From: Cellvibrionaceae bacterium AOL6
GTDB lineage: Bacteria; Pseudomonadota; Gammaproteobacteria; Pseudomonadales; Cellvibrionaceae
Direction: 5' to 3'
Assembly (NCBI GenBank): GCA_003265435.1
Contig: NOXC01000024.1
Location: forward strand, 1 to 47,283
Length of the DNA: 47,283 bases
Made by a program: the position numbers and the translations under genes. Shown here piece by piece: positions 7,418 to 17,562 of the stretch. The notes under the pieces were generated by a model. It worked only from the letters and a program-made list of their open reading frames with translations, was not told the DNA's origin and ran no database searches. The first letter of the stretch is position 1; each line of letters begins with the position of its first letter.

Positions 7418-9256
7418 TCATTTCGCCATTTCACACACACGATAACTCAGCGCGGGTAATTCGATCTGGTCCTGAGTGTTCGCCGTGCACTCGTCAGATA
7501 CGGGCAAGAGTATGCGCTTGAATTCGCCAGGCACGGTATAGCGTTGCGATGTATCGGCGCTATTAAACAGGACCAACAGCTGTTGATGCTCGCTGGTTCG
7601 AGTGAAGGCATAGAGGCCCGGCGCATCGCTGGCGTAGAGGACAGTTTGCGATCCGCGACGCAGGGCAGGGTAGCGCCAGTAAAGACCATTTATGGCTGCG
7701 TACGCCTTATAGAGGGCGGCGTTCTGGTCGAAGTGATCACCGTTCTTCGGTGCGGATTTCGAAATGTAGACGTTGTCTGCATAGCTTTCTGTTTGATGCG
7801 CGAACATCGGTTCGCGAGCATCCTGATCATGACCGTCTCCGATAAAGCCCTGCTCATCGCCGTAGTACAGAACCGGTACGCCGCGTTGAAACACCATGAG
7901 TGCATGGGCGAGCACACTGCGTTTCAGCAGGTTCTGCTGAGTCTCAGGCTCGCTGAGCATCGCCGCGTCGAGCTGTCGATCCTGTTGCAGGAAGTAGCCG
8001 ATTCGCCCCATGTCATGGTTGCCATTGAACGTAGGCATCCATTCCGCGTGACTGTGTTCGGTATTGTAAAGCACGTCGAAACGCAGCACATCGGCCATGC
8101 GTGCGGGGCCCGCTTTTCCTGAGGCGATATCGCGAATGGCACCTTGCACCGGGAAGTCCAGCGCGGCGGGGAAGCGATCCATTTTCAGTGTTTTGGCGAG
8201 TACTTTAGGATCGTGACTGTACACCTCGGCAAACACCTGAAAATTCGCGATGCCTTCTTGTGTTGCATGCTCGAGAATGGCCGGGATAAACGCCTGCCAG
8301 AATTCGCTGTTGACATGCTTGACGGTGTCGATGCGGTAGCCGTCGAATTGGTATTCGCTAATCCAATGTTTATAGATTTCGATAAATCCGCTCACGACAT
8401 CGGGATGCTCCGTCATCACATCATCGAGGCCTGCGAAATCCCCATATTGTGAACTTTCACCCTCCCAATGGGACTCTCCTCGGTTGTGATAGTAACGAGG
8501 GGAGTTCAGCCACTCGGGTTTTTTACTTAGACGTTCCTGTTCCGGGATGAACGGTGTGTAGGCGTACTGCATGTCTTGCAGCTTCTCAAAATTTGTCTGA
8601 GTTTGGTGAGGGGGCAAGTCACTGATGAAGCCCGGATTAATCGGCTTCGTACTGTCGCCTTGTTTCAGGGTATAGGGGTAGTCGTGTTTGCTCCTGTAGC
8701 GGCAGCCTTCCACATGCTCAGGGTATGTGGGGTCGTGGCATTCTCGGTACTGAATCACATCGGCGGTGTGATTGACGACGATATCCAGAATGACGCGTAT
8801 GTTTCGAGCGTGGGCTTCCTGGATCAGGCGTTTGAAGGTACGGCTGTCACCAAGGTGCGGGTCGATACGCGTAAAGTCTTTGATCCAATATCCATGATAG
8901 CCGGTTGAAATCCACGGCGCGCTGCCCTGGACCGGCTTATTTTCAAAGATGGGTGTCAGCCAGAGGCTGCTCACGCCTAAAGCTTGCAGGTAATCGAGCT
9001 TGTCGATCACGCCTTGCAGATCGCCGCCGTGATAAAAGCCTTTGTGGCTCGGATCGAAGCCGTGTGCCAATGCGCCACCGTCAATACCACCGGTGTCATT
9101 ACTTGGATCACCGTTGGCGAAGCGGTCCAATACAATAAAATAGATCAACTCTTCGGCATTGCTGCGTGTGCGGTAGTCTTCTAGAAGGGCGTGGGTTTGG
9201 CTGGGGAACGCTATACTGATGAAAGTGCAGAAAAACAGGGTGATCTGAAGGCGCAT
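7418..9256 (-). CDS. Secreted GH13 alpha-amylase
   Basis: 612-aa alpha-amylase-family enzyme with a signal peptide (about 1-23, ending THA), so it probably acts in the periplasm or outside the cell on starch or long maltodextrins. The barrel contains the conserved region DIVVNHT (158-164), nucleophile D310 in GYRIDTVKH, acid/base E344 in FAEVYS, and D415 in NGNHD. A C-terminal beta domain follows (about 530-612). No starch-binding module is evident. The gene is transcribed away from the sugar transporter and shares a 192-bp upstream region with one operator (9364-9377). The start at 9256 is the first ATG that gives a proper signal peptide. Confidence 0.93.
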   Translation of the reverse strand: MRLQITLFFCTFISIAFPSQTHALLEDYRTRSNAEELIYFIVLDRFANGDPSNDTGGIDGGALAHGFDPSHKGFYHGGDLQGVIDKLDYLQALGVSSLWLTPIFENKPVQGSAPWISTGYHGYWIKDFTRIDPHLGDSRTFKRLIQEAHARNIRVILDIVVNHTADVIQYRECHDPTYPEHVEGCRYRSKHDYPYTLKQGDSTKPINPGFISDLPPHQTQTNFEKLQDMQYAYTPFIPEQERLSKKPEWLNSPRYYHNRGESHWEGESSQYGDFAGLDDVMTEHPDVVSGFIEIYKHWISEYQFDGYRIDTVKHVNSEFWQAFIPAILEHATQEGIANFQVFAEVYSHDPKVLAKTLKMDRFPAALDFPVQGAIRDIASGKAGPARMADVLRFDVLYNTEHSHAEWMPTFNGNHDMGRIGYFLQQDRQLDAAMLSEPETQQNLLKRSVLAHALMVFQRGVPVLYYGDEQGFIGDGHDQDAREPMFAHQTESYADNVYISKSAPKNGDHFDQNAALYKAYAAINGLYWRYPALRRGSQTVLYASDAPGLYAFTRTSEHQQLLVLFNSADTSQRYTVPGEFKRILLPVSDECTANTQDQIELPALSYRVCEMAK

Positions 9257-9363
9257 GCAGGCGTCTCTCTCGTTATTGTTATGGCGCTGGGCGACAGCTC
9301 AACGCCCAGTTTTGATGGCGGTATTCTGCCGCAGGGCGCATCGGGTCTGAAGCATTGCGCCAG

Positions 9364-9412
9364 TGAATACGTATGCAGGCGCTTGAGAGGATTTTCGCGC
9401 AGCGAGTACCAT
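9364..9412 (+). promoter_or_regulatory. Operator site 4 with promoter of the transporter/glucoamylase operon
   Basis: Operator TGAATACGTATGCA (9364-9377), identical to site 3, is followed after 5 bp by TTGAGA (9383-9388), an 18-bp spacer and TACCAT (9407-9412). Operator sequence, 5-bp gap and spacer length all equal those upstream of the TonB receptor. The site also lies about 110 bp upstream of the divergent amylase and could serve it too. Confidence 0.65.
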
Positions 9413-9448
9413 GTTGCCCACAGAATAATCAGACAATAAGTTGTAGAT

Positions 9449-10933
9449 ATGACTCCTTCTCCCAAACCCAGATTGAGCTTCCTCCAAATCTGGAACATGT
9501 GTTTCGGCTTTCTGGGAATCCAGTTCGGCTTTGCGCTGCAAAATGCGAATGTCAGCCGAATTTTCCAAACCCTGGGCGCGAGCGTCGACGAAATACCGAT
9601 CCTCTGGGTGGCCGCGCCGTTAACAGGCTTATTGGTTCAACCCGTCGTGGGCTACTTTAGCGACCGGACAAAGACGCGACTGGGGCGTCGCCGCCCTTAT
9701 TTTCTGGTGGGGGCAGTGCTGACCACCTTGGCGTTGTTCGCGATGCCGAATTCCCCCACGCTGTGGATTGCGGCAGGTATGCTGTGGATCATGGATGCGT
9801 CTATCAATATCACGATGGAGCCGTTCAGAGCATTCGTTGGGGATAAGCTACCCGAGCGTCAACGCCCGTTGGGCTATGTGATGCAAAGCTTTTTTATTGG
9901 CGTCGGCGCGGTTGTGGCGTCAGCTTTACCTTATATGTTGACTCAGTGGTTTAATGTATCCAACGTGGCGGAACCTGGCAGTATCCCCGATACCGTGCGC
10001 TATGCGTTTTACACGGGTGGTGTCGTTCTGTTATTGGCGGTAGGCTGGACGGTGATCTCTTCATCTGAGTATTCCGAAGAGGAAATGCGCCAATTTCATG
10101 GCAGCGAACGCTTGGAAGATGTGCAGCGTGATACGCCGTTTGGACGTGACTGGCCTTGGTGGTTCAGCGGTGGCGCAGTGCTGACCGTACTGATTTTTTT
10201 GTTTTCATGGTCGTCAGAGTTGTACATTCTTTCCATTGGGCTCGTGGTCTATGGGCTGTGCGTGTTATTTGGCCGGCACCTACAACAGCAACGGAAAACA
10301 GCGGGTGGTTTTTTTCAGGTGATCTACGACTTGAATACCATGCCGGAGACGATGAAGCAGCTTGCGGGTGTGCAGTTTTTCTCCTGGTTTGCGCTTTTTG
10401 CGATGTGGATTTACAGCACGGCCGCAGTCAGCGCAGAATTTTTTGGCGCAACGGATAGCAGCTCCCAAGCCTACAACGATGGTGCGGATTGGGTCGGTGT
10501 GTTGTTTGCGGCCTACAACGGTTTCGCGGCGATAGCGGCGTTCGGCATCGCGGCTTTGGCCAATCGTATCGGTACGCGACTCACGCATTGTGTGTGTCTT
10601 GTAATAGGCAGCATCAGCTTTTTATTGTTTTTTGTCATCGACTCGGCAAATGGCCTTTTGTTTGCGATGGCGGGTGTGGGCGTTGCCTGGGCCTCCATCC
10701 TTTCTCTTCCTTATGCGATGCTCGCAAATTGCATTCCCCAAAATCGCATGGGTTTGTACATGGGCATTTTTAATTTTTTTATTGTGATTCCTCAAATTCT
10801 CGCGGCAAGCATACTTGGTGTAATCGTTAAAACACTGTTTGCTGGTGAAGCTATTTTTGCATTTTTGTTGGCCGCGCTGTGCTGGTGTATCGCTGCGGTA
10901 CTGACATTCAGAATTCCTTCCGAAAAGGTGTAG
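9449..10933 (+). CDS. MFS sugar transporter, maltose/GPH-SLC45-like
   Basis: 494-aa inner membrane permease with about 12 hydrophobic segments. The loop between helices 2 and 3 carries a typical MFS signature (GYFSDRTKTRLGRRRPY). The N-terminal FGFLGIQFGFALQNANVSRIF segment is characteristic of the maltose/sucrose proton symporters found in proteobacterial alpha-glucan loci. It probably moves maltose or maltodextrin from the periplasm into the cytoplasm, where the GH13 alpha-glucosidase acts. It ends 2 bp before the start of the glucoamylase gene, so the two form an operon. Substrate assignment rests on family resemblance and context. Confidence 0.9.
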   Translation: MTPSPKPRLSFLQIWNMCFGFLGIQFGFALQNANVSRIFQTLGASVDEIPILWVAAPLTGLLVQPVVGYFSDRTKTRLGRRRPYFLVGAVLTTLALFAMPNSPTLWIAAGMLWIMDASINITMEPFRAFVGDKLPERQRPLGYVMQSFFIGVGAVVASALPYMLTQWFNVSNVAEPGSIPDTVRYAFYTGGVVLLLAVGWTVISSSEYSEEEMRQFHGSERLEDVQRDTPFGRDWPWWFSGGAVLTVLIFLFSWSSELYILSIGLVVYGLCVLFGRHLQQQRKTAGGFFQVIYDLNTMPETMKQLAGVQFFSWFALFAMWIYSTAAVSAEFFGATDSSSQAYNDGADWVGVLFAAYNGFAAIAAFGIAALANRIGTRLTHCVCLVIGSISFLLFFVIDSANGLLFAMAGVGVAWASILSLPYAMLANCIPQNRMGLYMGIFNFFIVIPQILAASILGVIVKTLFAGEAIFAFLLAALCWCIAAVLTFRIPSEKV

Positions 10934-10935
10934 GC

Positions 10936-13332
10936 ATGAAAAAACATATTCGTAATTTGGTATTCGCGACGGCAGCGACCGCTTTGGTTGCGTGTGGTGA
11001 CAAGGAAGAGGCAGGCATCCAGGTAGACGCCGCAGAATCGGGTTCCTCATCAGCCGCTCATGGTGCGCCTGGGCGTGCACCCACTTGGGCCTTCTCAGCA
11101 AAAACAGGCATCGGTACCTCCTACGAAGCATACGTGAATGGGCAGCATAGCGATGAAGCGGCAACCGGGGCCGTGTCTAAGGTCTGGTTTTCCATTGCCA
11201 ATGGTGTGCTGACAGAAACCATGTGGGGCATGATTCATGAAGCTCAGCTGAAAGATCTGAAAGTGGTGGTGCGCGGCGAAGATTTTGTCGACGTAGAAGG
11301 GGCCGATACACGCACCCAGATTTCCTACCTCCACACGGATGCGCAGGGGCGGCCTCTGTCGTTGGCGTATCGCATCGTGAATGAAGACCTCGAAGGTCGT
11401 TACACGATTGAAAAGCATCTTTTTACCGATCCCGACGGTCAGGCATTATTTCATCGCCTCATCATTACCCCCAAAGACGCATCGCTCGATTTCTACGTGA
11501 TGGCCAATCCGCATATGGGGAATACTGGCGGAGGAGATCTCGCAACAGTTGATGATGCGTTGCACGCCTGGGAAGGCGCCTCGGCCATGACCGTTCTCAG
11601 CGCGCAAGGTTTTGAGCAGAGCAGCGCGGGCTTTGTTGGTGTCTCGGATTTATTAGCCGATCTCGAAGATGGCCAGCAGGATTGGACGTTCTCGAGTACC
11701 GGTGAGGTGGCGGGCAATGTGTCACTTGCTGCGAAACTGCCGGTGTCCGGGCCAACGCAGTTGGATCTCGTGTTGGGCTTTGGTGACAGTACTGCAGCCA
11801 GCCGCGCGGCGGCGCAATCCACGCTTGCTCAGGGCTATGATGCGGTGCTCGCTGCCTACAACGGTGTTGGCGACGCGGTAGGCTGGGAGGATTACCTGGC
11901 ATCGCTCGATGGGCTCATGCAGATTCGAGACAGCGCGCAAGATGGCGGGAGCCTGATGCATGTCAGTGCGCTGGTACTGAAAGCACAGGAAGACAAAATA
12001 CACAGCGGTGCGTTGATTGCGTCTTTGTCGAACCCATGGGGCGACACCGTCAGTGCTGAGCGTAGCTCAACGGGCTATAAAGCCGTATGGCCGCGGGATT
12101 TCTATCAGTGCGCGATGGCCTTCCTGGCCCTGGGTGATACCGAGACCCCTCAAGTTGCCTTCGAGTATCTCGAAAAAGTGCAAGTGACCGACAAGACTCC
12201 GGGGAACAAAGGCGCTACCGGCTGGTTCTTGCAGAAAACGCACGTCAACGGCGATCTCGAATGGATGGCCGTGCAACTCGATCAAACTGCGATGCCGATT
12301 ATGCTTGGCTGGAAACTTTGGCATCAGGGCGTTATGAGTGACGAAGAGATACTGCACTGGTACAACACCATGTTAAAGCCAGCGGCCGATTTTCTGGTGG
12401 ATGGCGGCAAGCTGAACCTGGACTGGAACACCGCCGAGATCATACCGCCGTATACCCAGCAGGAACGTTGGGAAGAGCAGGAAGGGTACTCACCTTCGAC
12501 GATGGCGGCAGTCATCGCGGGCCTGGTCAGCGCAGCCGACATGGCCAAACTCGCGGGGGATAATGAGGCCGCTCAGCGTTACCTCGACACGGCCGACCGA
12601 TATGAAGCGGTGATTGAAGCGTACACCTTTACAACGACAGGCGTGTTTGATGGAGAGCTTGGTAACGGGCGCTATTACCTGCGTATCACTCAAAACGAAG
12701 ACCCCAACGACAATGGCAGTCTGCTTGATCGCAATGGCCGCGGCCCGCTGAATGAGAAAGAAATTCTAGACGGTGGGTTTCTAGAGCTAGTGCGTTACGG
12801 CGTACGTGCCGCGAATGACGAACACGTGTTGGACACACTCGAGGAGCTGGATAATGAAGCGCTCCCAGATGAGTTCCGCGTGAAATACACCTTCGAAAGT
12901 GAGAATGGCGAGCGTTTTCCCGGATGGCGTCGCTATGGTGATGATGGTTATGGCGAAGACGCAGACACCGGCAATGGCTACGCTGAAGGTGGCGAAAATA
13001 CGCCCGGCCAGCGCGGCCGAGTGTGGCCCTTTTTCACTGGAGAGCGTGGCCACTATGAACTTGCACGTGCCAAAGGAGAAGATCGAGCTCAACTGGCCAG
13101 CGTCTATATCGCCGGCATGGAATACTTCGCTAATGAAGGCCTGATGTTACCGGAGCAGGTCTGGGATGGTGTGGGCGTCGACACGCCACATCGTTTCGAT
13201 ATGGGGGAGGGTACCAATTCCGCTACGCCTCTGGCTTGGACGCATGCAGAGTACATCAAACTCGTGCGCTCAATTCACGACGGTGTGGTCTGGGATCACT
13301 ACCCGCTGGTACGTCAGCGTTATCAGAACTGA
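10936..13332 (+). CDS. GH15 glucoamylase-like lipoprotein
   Basis: 798-aa glucan 1,4-alpha-glucosidase/glucodextranase-type enzyme that would release glucose from alpha-glucan ends. It starts with a lipoprotein signal (TALVAC, lipidated C20). An N-terminal beta domain (about 40-320) precedes the (alpha/alpha)6 catalytic domain. Two conserved catalytic segments are visible: the Glu pair in RWEEQEGYSP (511-520) and the Glu of PLAWTHAEYIKL (about 772). I chose ATG 10936 because it follows AAGGTG, starts only 2 bp after the transporter stop and gives a proper signal; an upstream in-frame start inside the transporter gene would destroy the signal. It is anchored in the periplasm or at the cell surface. 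Confidence 0.92.
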   Translation: MKKHIRNLVFATAATALVACGDKEEAGIQVDAAESGSSSAAHGAPGRAPTWAFSAKTGIGTSYEAYVNGQHSDEAATGAVSKVWFSIANGVLTETMWGMIHEAQLKDLKVVVRGEDFVDVEGADTRTQISYLHTDAQGRPLSLAYRIVNEDLEGRYTIEKHLFTDPDGQALFHRLIITPKDASLDFYVMANPHMGNTGGGDLATVDDALHAWEGASAMTVLSAQGFEQSSAGFVGVSDLLADLEDGQQDWTFSSTGEVAGNVSLAAKLPVSGPTQLDLVLGFGDSTAASRAAAQSTLAQGYDAVLAAYNGVGDAVGWEDYLASLDGLMQIRDSAQDGGSLMHVSALVLKAQEDKIHSGALIASLSNPWGDTVSAERSSTGYKAVWPRDFYQCAMAFLALGDTETPQVAFEYLEKVQVTDKTPGNKGATGWFLQKTHVNGDLEWMAVQLDQTAMPIMLGWKLWHQGVMSDEEILHWYNTMLKPAADFLVDGGKLNLDWNTAEIIPPYTQQERWEEQEGYSPSTMAAVIAGLVSAADMAKLAGDNEAAQRYLDTADRYEAVIEAYTFTTTGVFDGELGNGRYYLRITQNEDPNDNGSLLDRNGRGPLNEKEILDGGFLELVRYGVRAANDEHVLDTLEELDNEALPDEFRVKYTFESENGERFPGWRRYGDDGYGEDADTGNGYAEGGENTPGQRGRVWPFFTGERGHYELARAKGEDRAQLASVYIAGMEYFANEGLMLPEQVWDGVGVDTPHRFDMGEGTNSATPLAWTHAEYIKLVRSIHDGVVWDHYPLVRQRYQN

Positions 13333-13687
13333 TATCGCACTCTGGATCTAGCGGGCTTCTCTGTTTCCGCTAGATCTGTATCCCATTTGGCTAGATGAAG
13401 CGTCCTCACCGGGCGCGCCTTTTGGACGGGAGAGTGAGCCTCCGCCTTGCGTCCTACGCACATATCTCTTTCGGCCTGGTTAAAGAAATAACTCAGGCCT
13501 CTCTTCTCCCGCGTTCGTTGCGCTTTGTCAGAAAACACACATCCTGCTACCATGGCTTTTAAAATATAAATTTAGGTTTGTATATGAAAATTGTGCCGTG
13601 AGAATGGCACGTGTTTTCGCAAATAAAAATAACGTAGTGACACAGCGTCACGGCCCCGATGATCGGGCCTGTCTTTTGGAGAACCTC
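13333..13687 (+). other. Intergenic region with hairpins before the GH5 gene
   Basis: A perfect 10-bp inverted repeat (GATCTAGCGG 13345-13354, CCGCTAGATC 13367-13376) follows the glucoamylase stop and may end that operon, although no T-run follows. Further on, TATAAAT at about 13565 is a possible -10. The leader then has two small adjacent hairpins (GTGAC 13637-13641 with GTCAC 13647-13651; CCCG 13655-13658 with CGGG 13664-13667) just before the ribosome-binding site of the GH5 gene. No operator of the TGMATACGTATGCR type is present here. Confidence 0.5.
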
Positions 13688-15181
13688 ATGTCTGTGAGCA
13701 TAAAATCCCTGATTCTGATACTCAGTGCCTCTCTACTTGCCTGCGGCGGCGGTGGCGGAGGGGGCTCGCCAGCGCCCACACCTGCAGCCTCGCCAACGCC
13801 CGCACCTACTCCTGCACCCACGCCAGAGCCCACGCCAAGTCCTTCGACGGCCCCCTCTATCAGCGTGGACGCTGAAGCCTTACAGTTCAATGCCACTCAA
13901 CAGAGCGAAGGCTTGGCGGTGTCGAGCACGGAGACGTGGACCGCGGCAGCCTCTGCGCCCTGGCTGGCGTTGAGCGCGACTTCAGGCAGTGGTGAGCAGG
14001 ATGTCACCGTCACGGCCGAAGCGAACCCGTATCAATGGTCTCGTTCCGCGACGCTGAGCTTCGATATGGGGGAATACAGTGCGTCCGTCGTGGTTGAGCA
14101 GGCCGCAGCGGGCATCGACTATGATGTGCCGCTCGTGGACACCGATATGAGCACCCTGAGCAGCGTTGCGTTCGCCGCAACGCTAGGGGAAGGCTATAAC
14201 ATTGGCAACTCCCTCGAAGCCGTCGGCGGCGAAACCGCCTGGGGCAACCCGCTGATTAATGCCGAGCTTATTGCCGGCATTAAAGCTGCGGGTTTCGATA
14301 CCGTGCGTCTGCCCGTCGCATGGAGCCAGTTCAGTGATGAAGACCGCTATACCATTGATGCGCAGTGGATGGCACGTGTTCAGGAGGTCGTCGACATGTT
14401 GCTTGCCGCTGATCTGACTGTGCTGATGAACCTGCATTGGGACGGCGGTTGGATGCAACCGACATACGCGGACCAGGATGTGGTGAACTACCGGCTTTCT
14501 GTTATGTGGAAACAAATCGCCACGCATTTTCGAGACTACGACAGCCGCCTGATGTTCGCGGGCACCAACGAAGTGATGGTCGAAGGCGACTACGGTACCC
14601 CCACCGAAGAGTATTACACCGTTCAGAACAGCTTTAATCAGACCTTCGTCGATACCGTGCGCGACACCGGAGGCCGCAATGCCGTTCGGCATTTGGTGGT
14701 TCAGGGCTTTAACACCAATATCGACCACACCGTGAACTTTGCTGAGATTCCGGATGATACTCTGGTTTCTCGACTGCTGATGGAAGTGCATTTCTATGAC
14801 CCGTTTTCATTCACTCTGGATCTTGAAAGCGACGTGACACAGTGGGGGAATGATGCTGAAAACAGTTCCGCTACGGCCGGCTGGGGTGACGAAGCCCATG
14901 TGGATGCGCAGTTCGGCAAAATGAAGCAACACTTTGTTGATCAAGGTATTGGTGTCATTCTTGGAGAGTATGGCGTCAGTGCGCGTCTGACGGTAGAAGG
15001 TCACGATAGCTATCGGGTGAGCTGGCTGAACTACGTCACGGATTCGGCCCGCGCGCACGGGCTTGTTCCCTATGTGTGGGATAACGGCTATGTTACTGAC
15101 GGGCAAATGGGCCTGTTCCATCGCGCGACGGGCGAAGAAGCGTTTCCCGCTCTGATCGACGCCATCACCGAAACCGAATAG
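13688..15181 (+). CDS. BACON-GH5 lipoprotein glycoside hydrolase
   Basis: 497-aa surface or periplasmic endo-beta-glucanase-like lipoprotein. Domains in order: lipoprotein signal (LLAC, C19), seven glycines and a Pro/Thr/Ala linker (20-55), a BACON-like beta-sandwich (about 58-140, with the WTAAASAPWL pattern), and a GH5 catalytic domain (about 155-495). The catalytic Glu residues are E295 (FAGTNEV) and E427 (ILGEYG). The NIGNSLEA...ETAWGNP segment resembles GH5_4 endoglucanases and xyloglucanases; substrate and subfamily are inference. ATG 13688 follows TGGAG and places the signal at the N-terminus, while an upstream in-frame start would add a charged tail. It lacks the operator of the upstream alpha-glucan genes, so it probably belongs to a different regulon. 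Confidence 0.88.
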   Translation: MSVSIKSLILILSASLLACGGGGGGGSPAPTPAASPTPAPTPAPTPEPTPSPSTAPSISVDAEALQFNATQQSEGLAVSSTETWTAAASAPWLALSATSGSGEQDVTVTAEANPYQWSRSATLSFDMGEYSASVVVEQAAAGIDYDVPLVDTDMSTLSSVAFAATLGEGYNIGNSLEAVGGETAWGNPLINAELIAGIKAAGFDTVRLPVAWSQFSDEDRYTIDAQWMARVQEVVDMLLAADLTVLMNLHWDGGWMQPTYADQDVVNYRLSVMWKQIATHFRDYDSRLMFAGTNEVMVEGDYGTPTEEYYTVQNSFNQTFVDTVRDTGGRNAVRHLVVQGFNTNIDHTVNFAEIPDDTLVSRLLMEVHFYDPFSFTLDLESDVTQWGNDAENSSATAGWGDEAHVDAQFGKMKQHFVDQGIGVILGEYGVSARLTVEGHDSYRVSWLNYVTDSARAHGLVPYVWDNGYVTDGQMGLFHRATGEEAFPALIDAITETE

Positions 15182-15284
15182 CCGCAGAATCAGAGCGGTT
15201 CCGTTTGTACGGATGACGCGGTAAAATTCGCGCCTTTTCTTTTGGAGGAGGCGCTATCGCCTGCCTCAGGACTCAGAGGTCAGC

Positions 15285-16871
15285 ATGTCCACTGCCAGCT
15301 TCGCGGAACAGCTCGCCAATCGGCGCACGTTCGCTATCATCTCTCACCCGGATGCGGGTAAAACCACCATTACTGAAAAGCTGCTGCTGTTTGGGAATGC
15401 GATCCAGACCGCCGGTTCCGTCAAAGGGAAGTCCGGCGGCCCCCACGCTAAGTCGGACTGGATGAGCATGGAGCAGGAGCGGGGTATCTCGGTCACGTCT
15501 TCGGTGATGCAGTTTCCGTACAAGGGGCGCACCGTCAACCTGCTGGATACGCCGGGGCACGAAGATTTCTCCGAGGATACCTATCGCACGCTGACGGCGG
15601 TCGACTCCGTGCTTATGGTCATTGATGGCGCAAAGGGCGTTGAGGACCGCACCATCAAGCTGATGGAAGTGTGTCGCTTGCGTGACACGCCCATCCTCTC
15701 CTTCATCAACAAGATGGACCGCGATATCCGCGACCCGATTGAGGTGATGGATGAAGTCGAGGAGGTGTTGAAAATCGCGGCGGCGCCGATCAATTGGCCG
15801 ATTGGCATGGGGAAAGAATTCAAAGGTGTTTACAACCTTTATACGGACACCATTCATGTCTATAAAGGTGGAAAAGGGCACGCGATTCCCGAAGACTTGA
15901 AGATTCAAGGGCTCGACAGCGCGGAAGCCGATGCGCTGTTCGGCGCTTACGCGCAAGATATTCGCGATGAGATCGAACTTGTTCGCGGAGCGACCCATGA
16001 ATTCGATCTCGATGCGTATTTAAGAGGCGAGTTGACACCCGTATTCTTTGGTACGGCACTGGGTAACTTCGGTGTACGCGAAATGCTCGATGGCTTTGTC
16101 GAATGGGCGCCGCCCCCGCAGAGCCGCGCAACAGATATACGCACCGTCGAGGCGAATGAGCCTGAATTTTCAGGTTTCGTCTTCAAAATTCAGGCGAATA
16201 TGGATCCCAAGCACCGAGATCGCATTGCCTTCATGCGGGTATGTTCCGGGCGCTATACACGCGGCATGAAAATGCGGCATGTGCGTCTGGGTAAGGACGT
16301 AAAAATTGCCGATGCTGTGACGTTTCTGGCAGGGGATCGCTCCCATGTCGAAGAGGCGCTGTCGGGTGACATTATCGGCTTACACAATCACGGCACGATT
16401 CAGATTGGCGATACCTTCAGCGAGGGCGAAGCCTTCAAATATACGGGGATTCCGCACTTCGCACCCGAGTTGTTTAAACGGATTCGCTTGAAAGACCCGC
16501 TCAAAACCAAGCAATTGCAAAAAGGCTTGCAGCAGTTATCGGAAGAGGGCTCCACGCAGGTGTTCTTCCCGCTGAACAATAACGACATTATTGTTGGCGC
16601 GGTCGGGGTACTGCAGTTTGATGTGGTCGCGTACCGCTTAAAAGACGAATATAAAGTGGATGCCATTTACGAGCCGGTGAACGTCAATACCGCGCGTTGG
16701 GTGGATGCCGAAGATGAGCGTAAGCTGGATGAGTTCAAGCGCAAATGCGCCGACAACCTGGCGATTGATGGTGGCGGTCATCTCACCTACATTGCACCAA
16801 CACGTGTTAACCTGTCATTGACGCAGGAACGATATCCCGACATCGTATTTCGGGCGACGCGAGAACACTAA
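15285..16871 (+). CDS. prfC: Peptide chain release factor 3
   Basis: Complete 528-aa translational GTPase that recycles RF1/RF2 from the ribosome after termination. The P-loop motif [15 protein letters not shown] lies at about 20-34, followed by [14 protein letters not shown] (switch II/G3) and NKMDRD (G4). Length equals that of typical proteobacterial RF3. ATG 15285 follows GAGG. This is a core gene and marks the end of the carbohydrate region. Confidence 0.97.
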   Translation: MSTASFAEQLANRRTFAIISHPDAGKTTITEKLLLFGNAIQTAGSVKGKSGGPHAKSDWMSMEQERGISVTSSVMQFPYKGRTVNLLDTPGHEDFSEDTYRTLTAVDSVLMVIDGAKGVEDRTIKLMEVCRLRDTPILSFINKMDRDIRDPIEVMDEVEEVLKIAAAPINWPIGMGKEFKGVYNLYTDTIHVYKGGKGHAIPEDLKIQGLDSAEADALFGAYAQDIRDEIELVRGATHEFDLDAYLRGELTPVFFGTALGNFGVREMLDGFVEWAPPPQSRATDIRTVEANEPEFSGFVFKIQANMDPKHRDRIAFMRVCSGRYTRGMKMRHVRLGKDVKIADAVTFLAGDRSHVEEALSGDIIGLHNHGTIQIGDTFSEGEAFKYTGIPHFAPELFKRIRLKDPLKTKQLQKGLQQLSEEGSTQVFFPLNNNDIIVGAVGVLQFDVVAYRLKDEYKVDAIYEPVNVNTARWVDAEDERKLDEFKRKCADNLAIDGGGHLTYIAPTRVNLSLTQERYPDIVFRATREH

Positions 16872-16897
16872 ATCAATAAAAATTCATCGGGCGCACC

Positions 16898-17494
16898 ATG
16901 TCGAACGAACGTGTACCAACGATGCCACCGAAGGCGCCCCGTATGGGGAATGCTGTGACTCGCGCTATCGGGCGAGCCATTCTGCGTGCGCTGGGTTGGC
17001 GCATTCGCGGTGAGGTACCCAATGTCCCTAAGGCGGTGTTTGCCGCCGCGCCTCATACCTCAAACTGGGATTTCATCATCGCGATGGGCTGCATTCTTGC
17101 GCTGGGTGTACGCATATCCTATCTGATGAAAAAAGAGGCCTTTTTCTGGCCTCTGAAGGGCACGTTCATGGCCCTGGGAGGGATTCCTATTGATCGCAAG
17201 GCGAGTATGGACACGGTGGATCAGATCGCGGAATCTTACGCGCGCAAAGACATGCTTTGGGTGGCGATTACACCAGAAGGTACGCGTTCGCGTGTCGACA
17301 GATGGAAAACGGGCTTCTTGCGTGTGGCTTATACCGCGCGAGTACCCGTGGTATTAGTGGCTTGGGATTACCCGACGAAATCACTTGTCATTGAAGAGCT
17401 CTGGCATGCCGGGCCCGAGTTTCAGGAAGAAGCCGAACAGATTCGAAACCTGCTGTGCGAACGCTACACGGGGCGTCATCCCGAGCGTCAATAA
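16898..17494 (+). CDS. Small 1-acylglycerol-phosphate acyltransferase-like protein
   Basis: 198-aa protein of the lysophospholipid acyltransferase superfamily. It has the HxxxxD catalytic motif (HTSNWDF, about 53-59), GGIPIDRK (about 92-99) and EGTRS (about 125-129), all in family order. It is shorter than PlsC and belongs to the compact acyltransferases often annotated as glycerol acyltransferase; the physiological acceptor is unknown. It is probably bound to the inner membrane face. It follows prfC by 26 bp and may be cotranscribed with it. Confidence 0.85.
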   Translation: MSNERVPTMPPKAPRMGNAVTRAIGRAILRALGWRIRGEVPNVPKAVFAAAPHTSNWDFIIAMGCILALGVRISYLMKKEAFFWPLKGTFMALGGIPIDRKASMDTVDQIAESYARKDMLWVAITPEGTRSRVDRWKTGFLRVAYTARVPVVLVAWDYPTKSLVIEELWHAGPEFQEEAEQIRNLLCERYTGRHPERQ

Positions 17495-17562
17495 GTCTGG
17501 GCTGGCGCCCGGAGGCTAATTCTGGCAGCATCGTGGTGAAATGGCCTATACGGATAGTCAAT

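Noticed and set aside
10622-11164. Long antisense open frame over the MFS/GH15 junction
   Set aside because: It crosses two well-supported plus-strand genes and has no recognised domain or ribosome-binding site; treated as a shadow frame.
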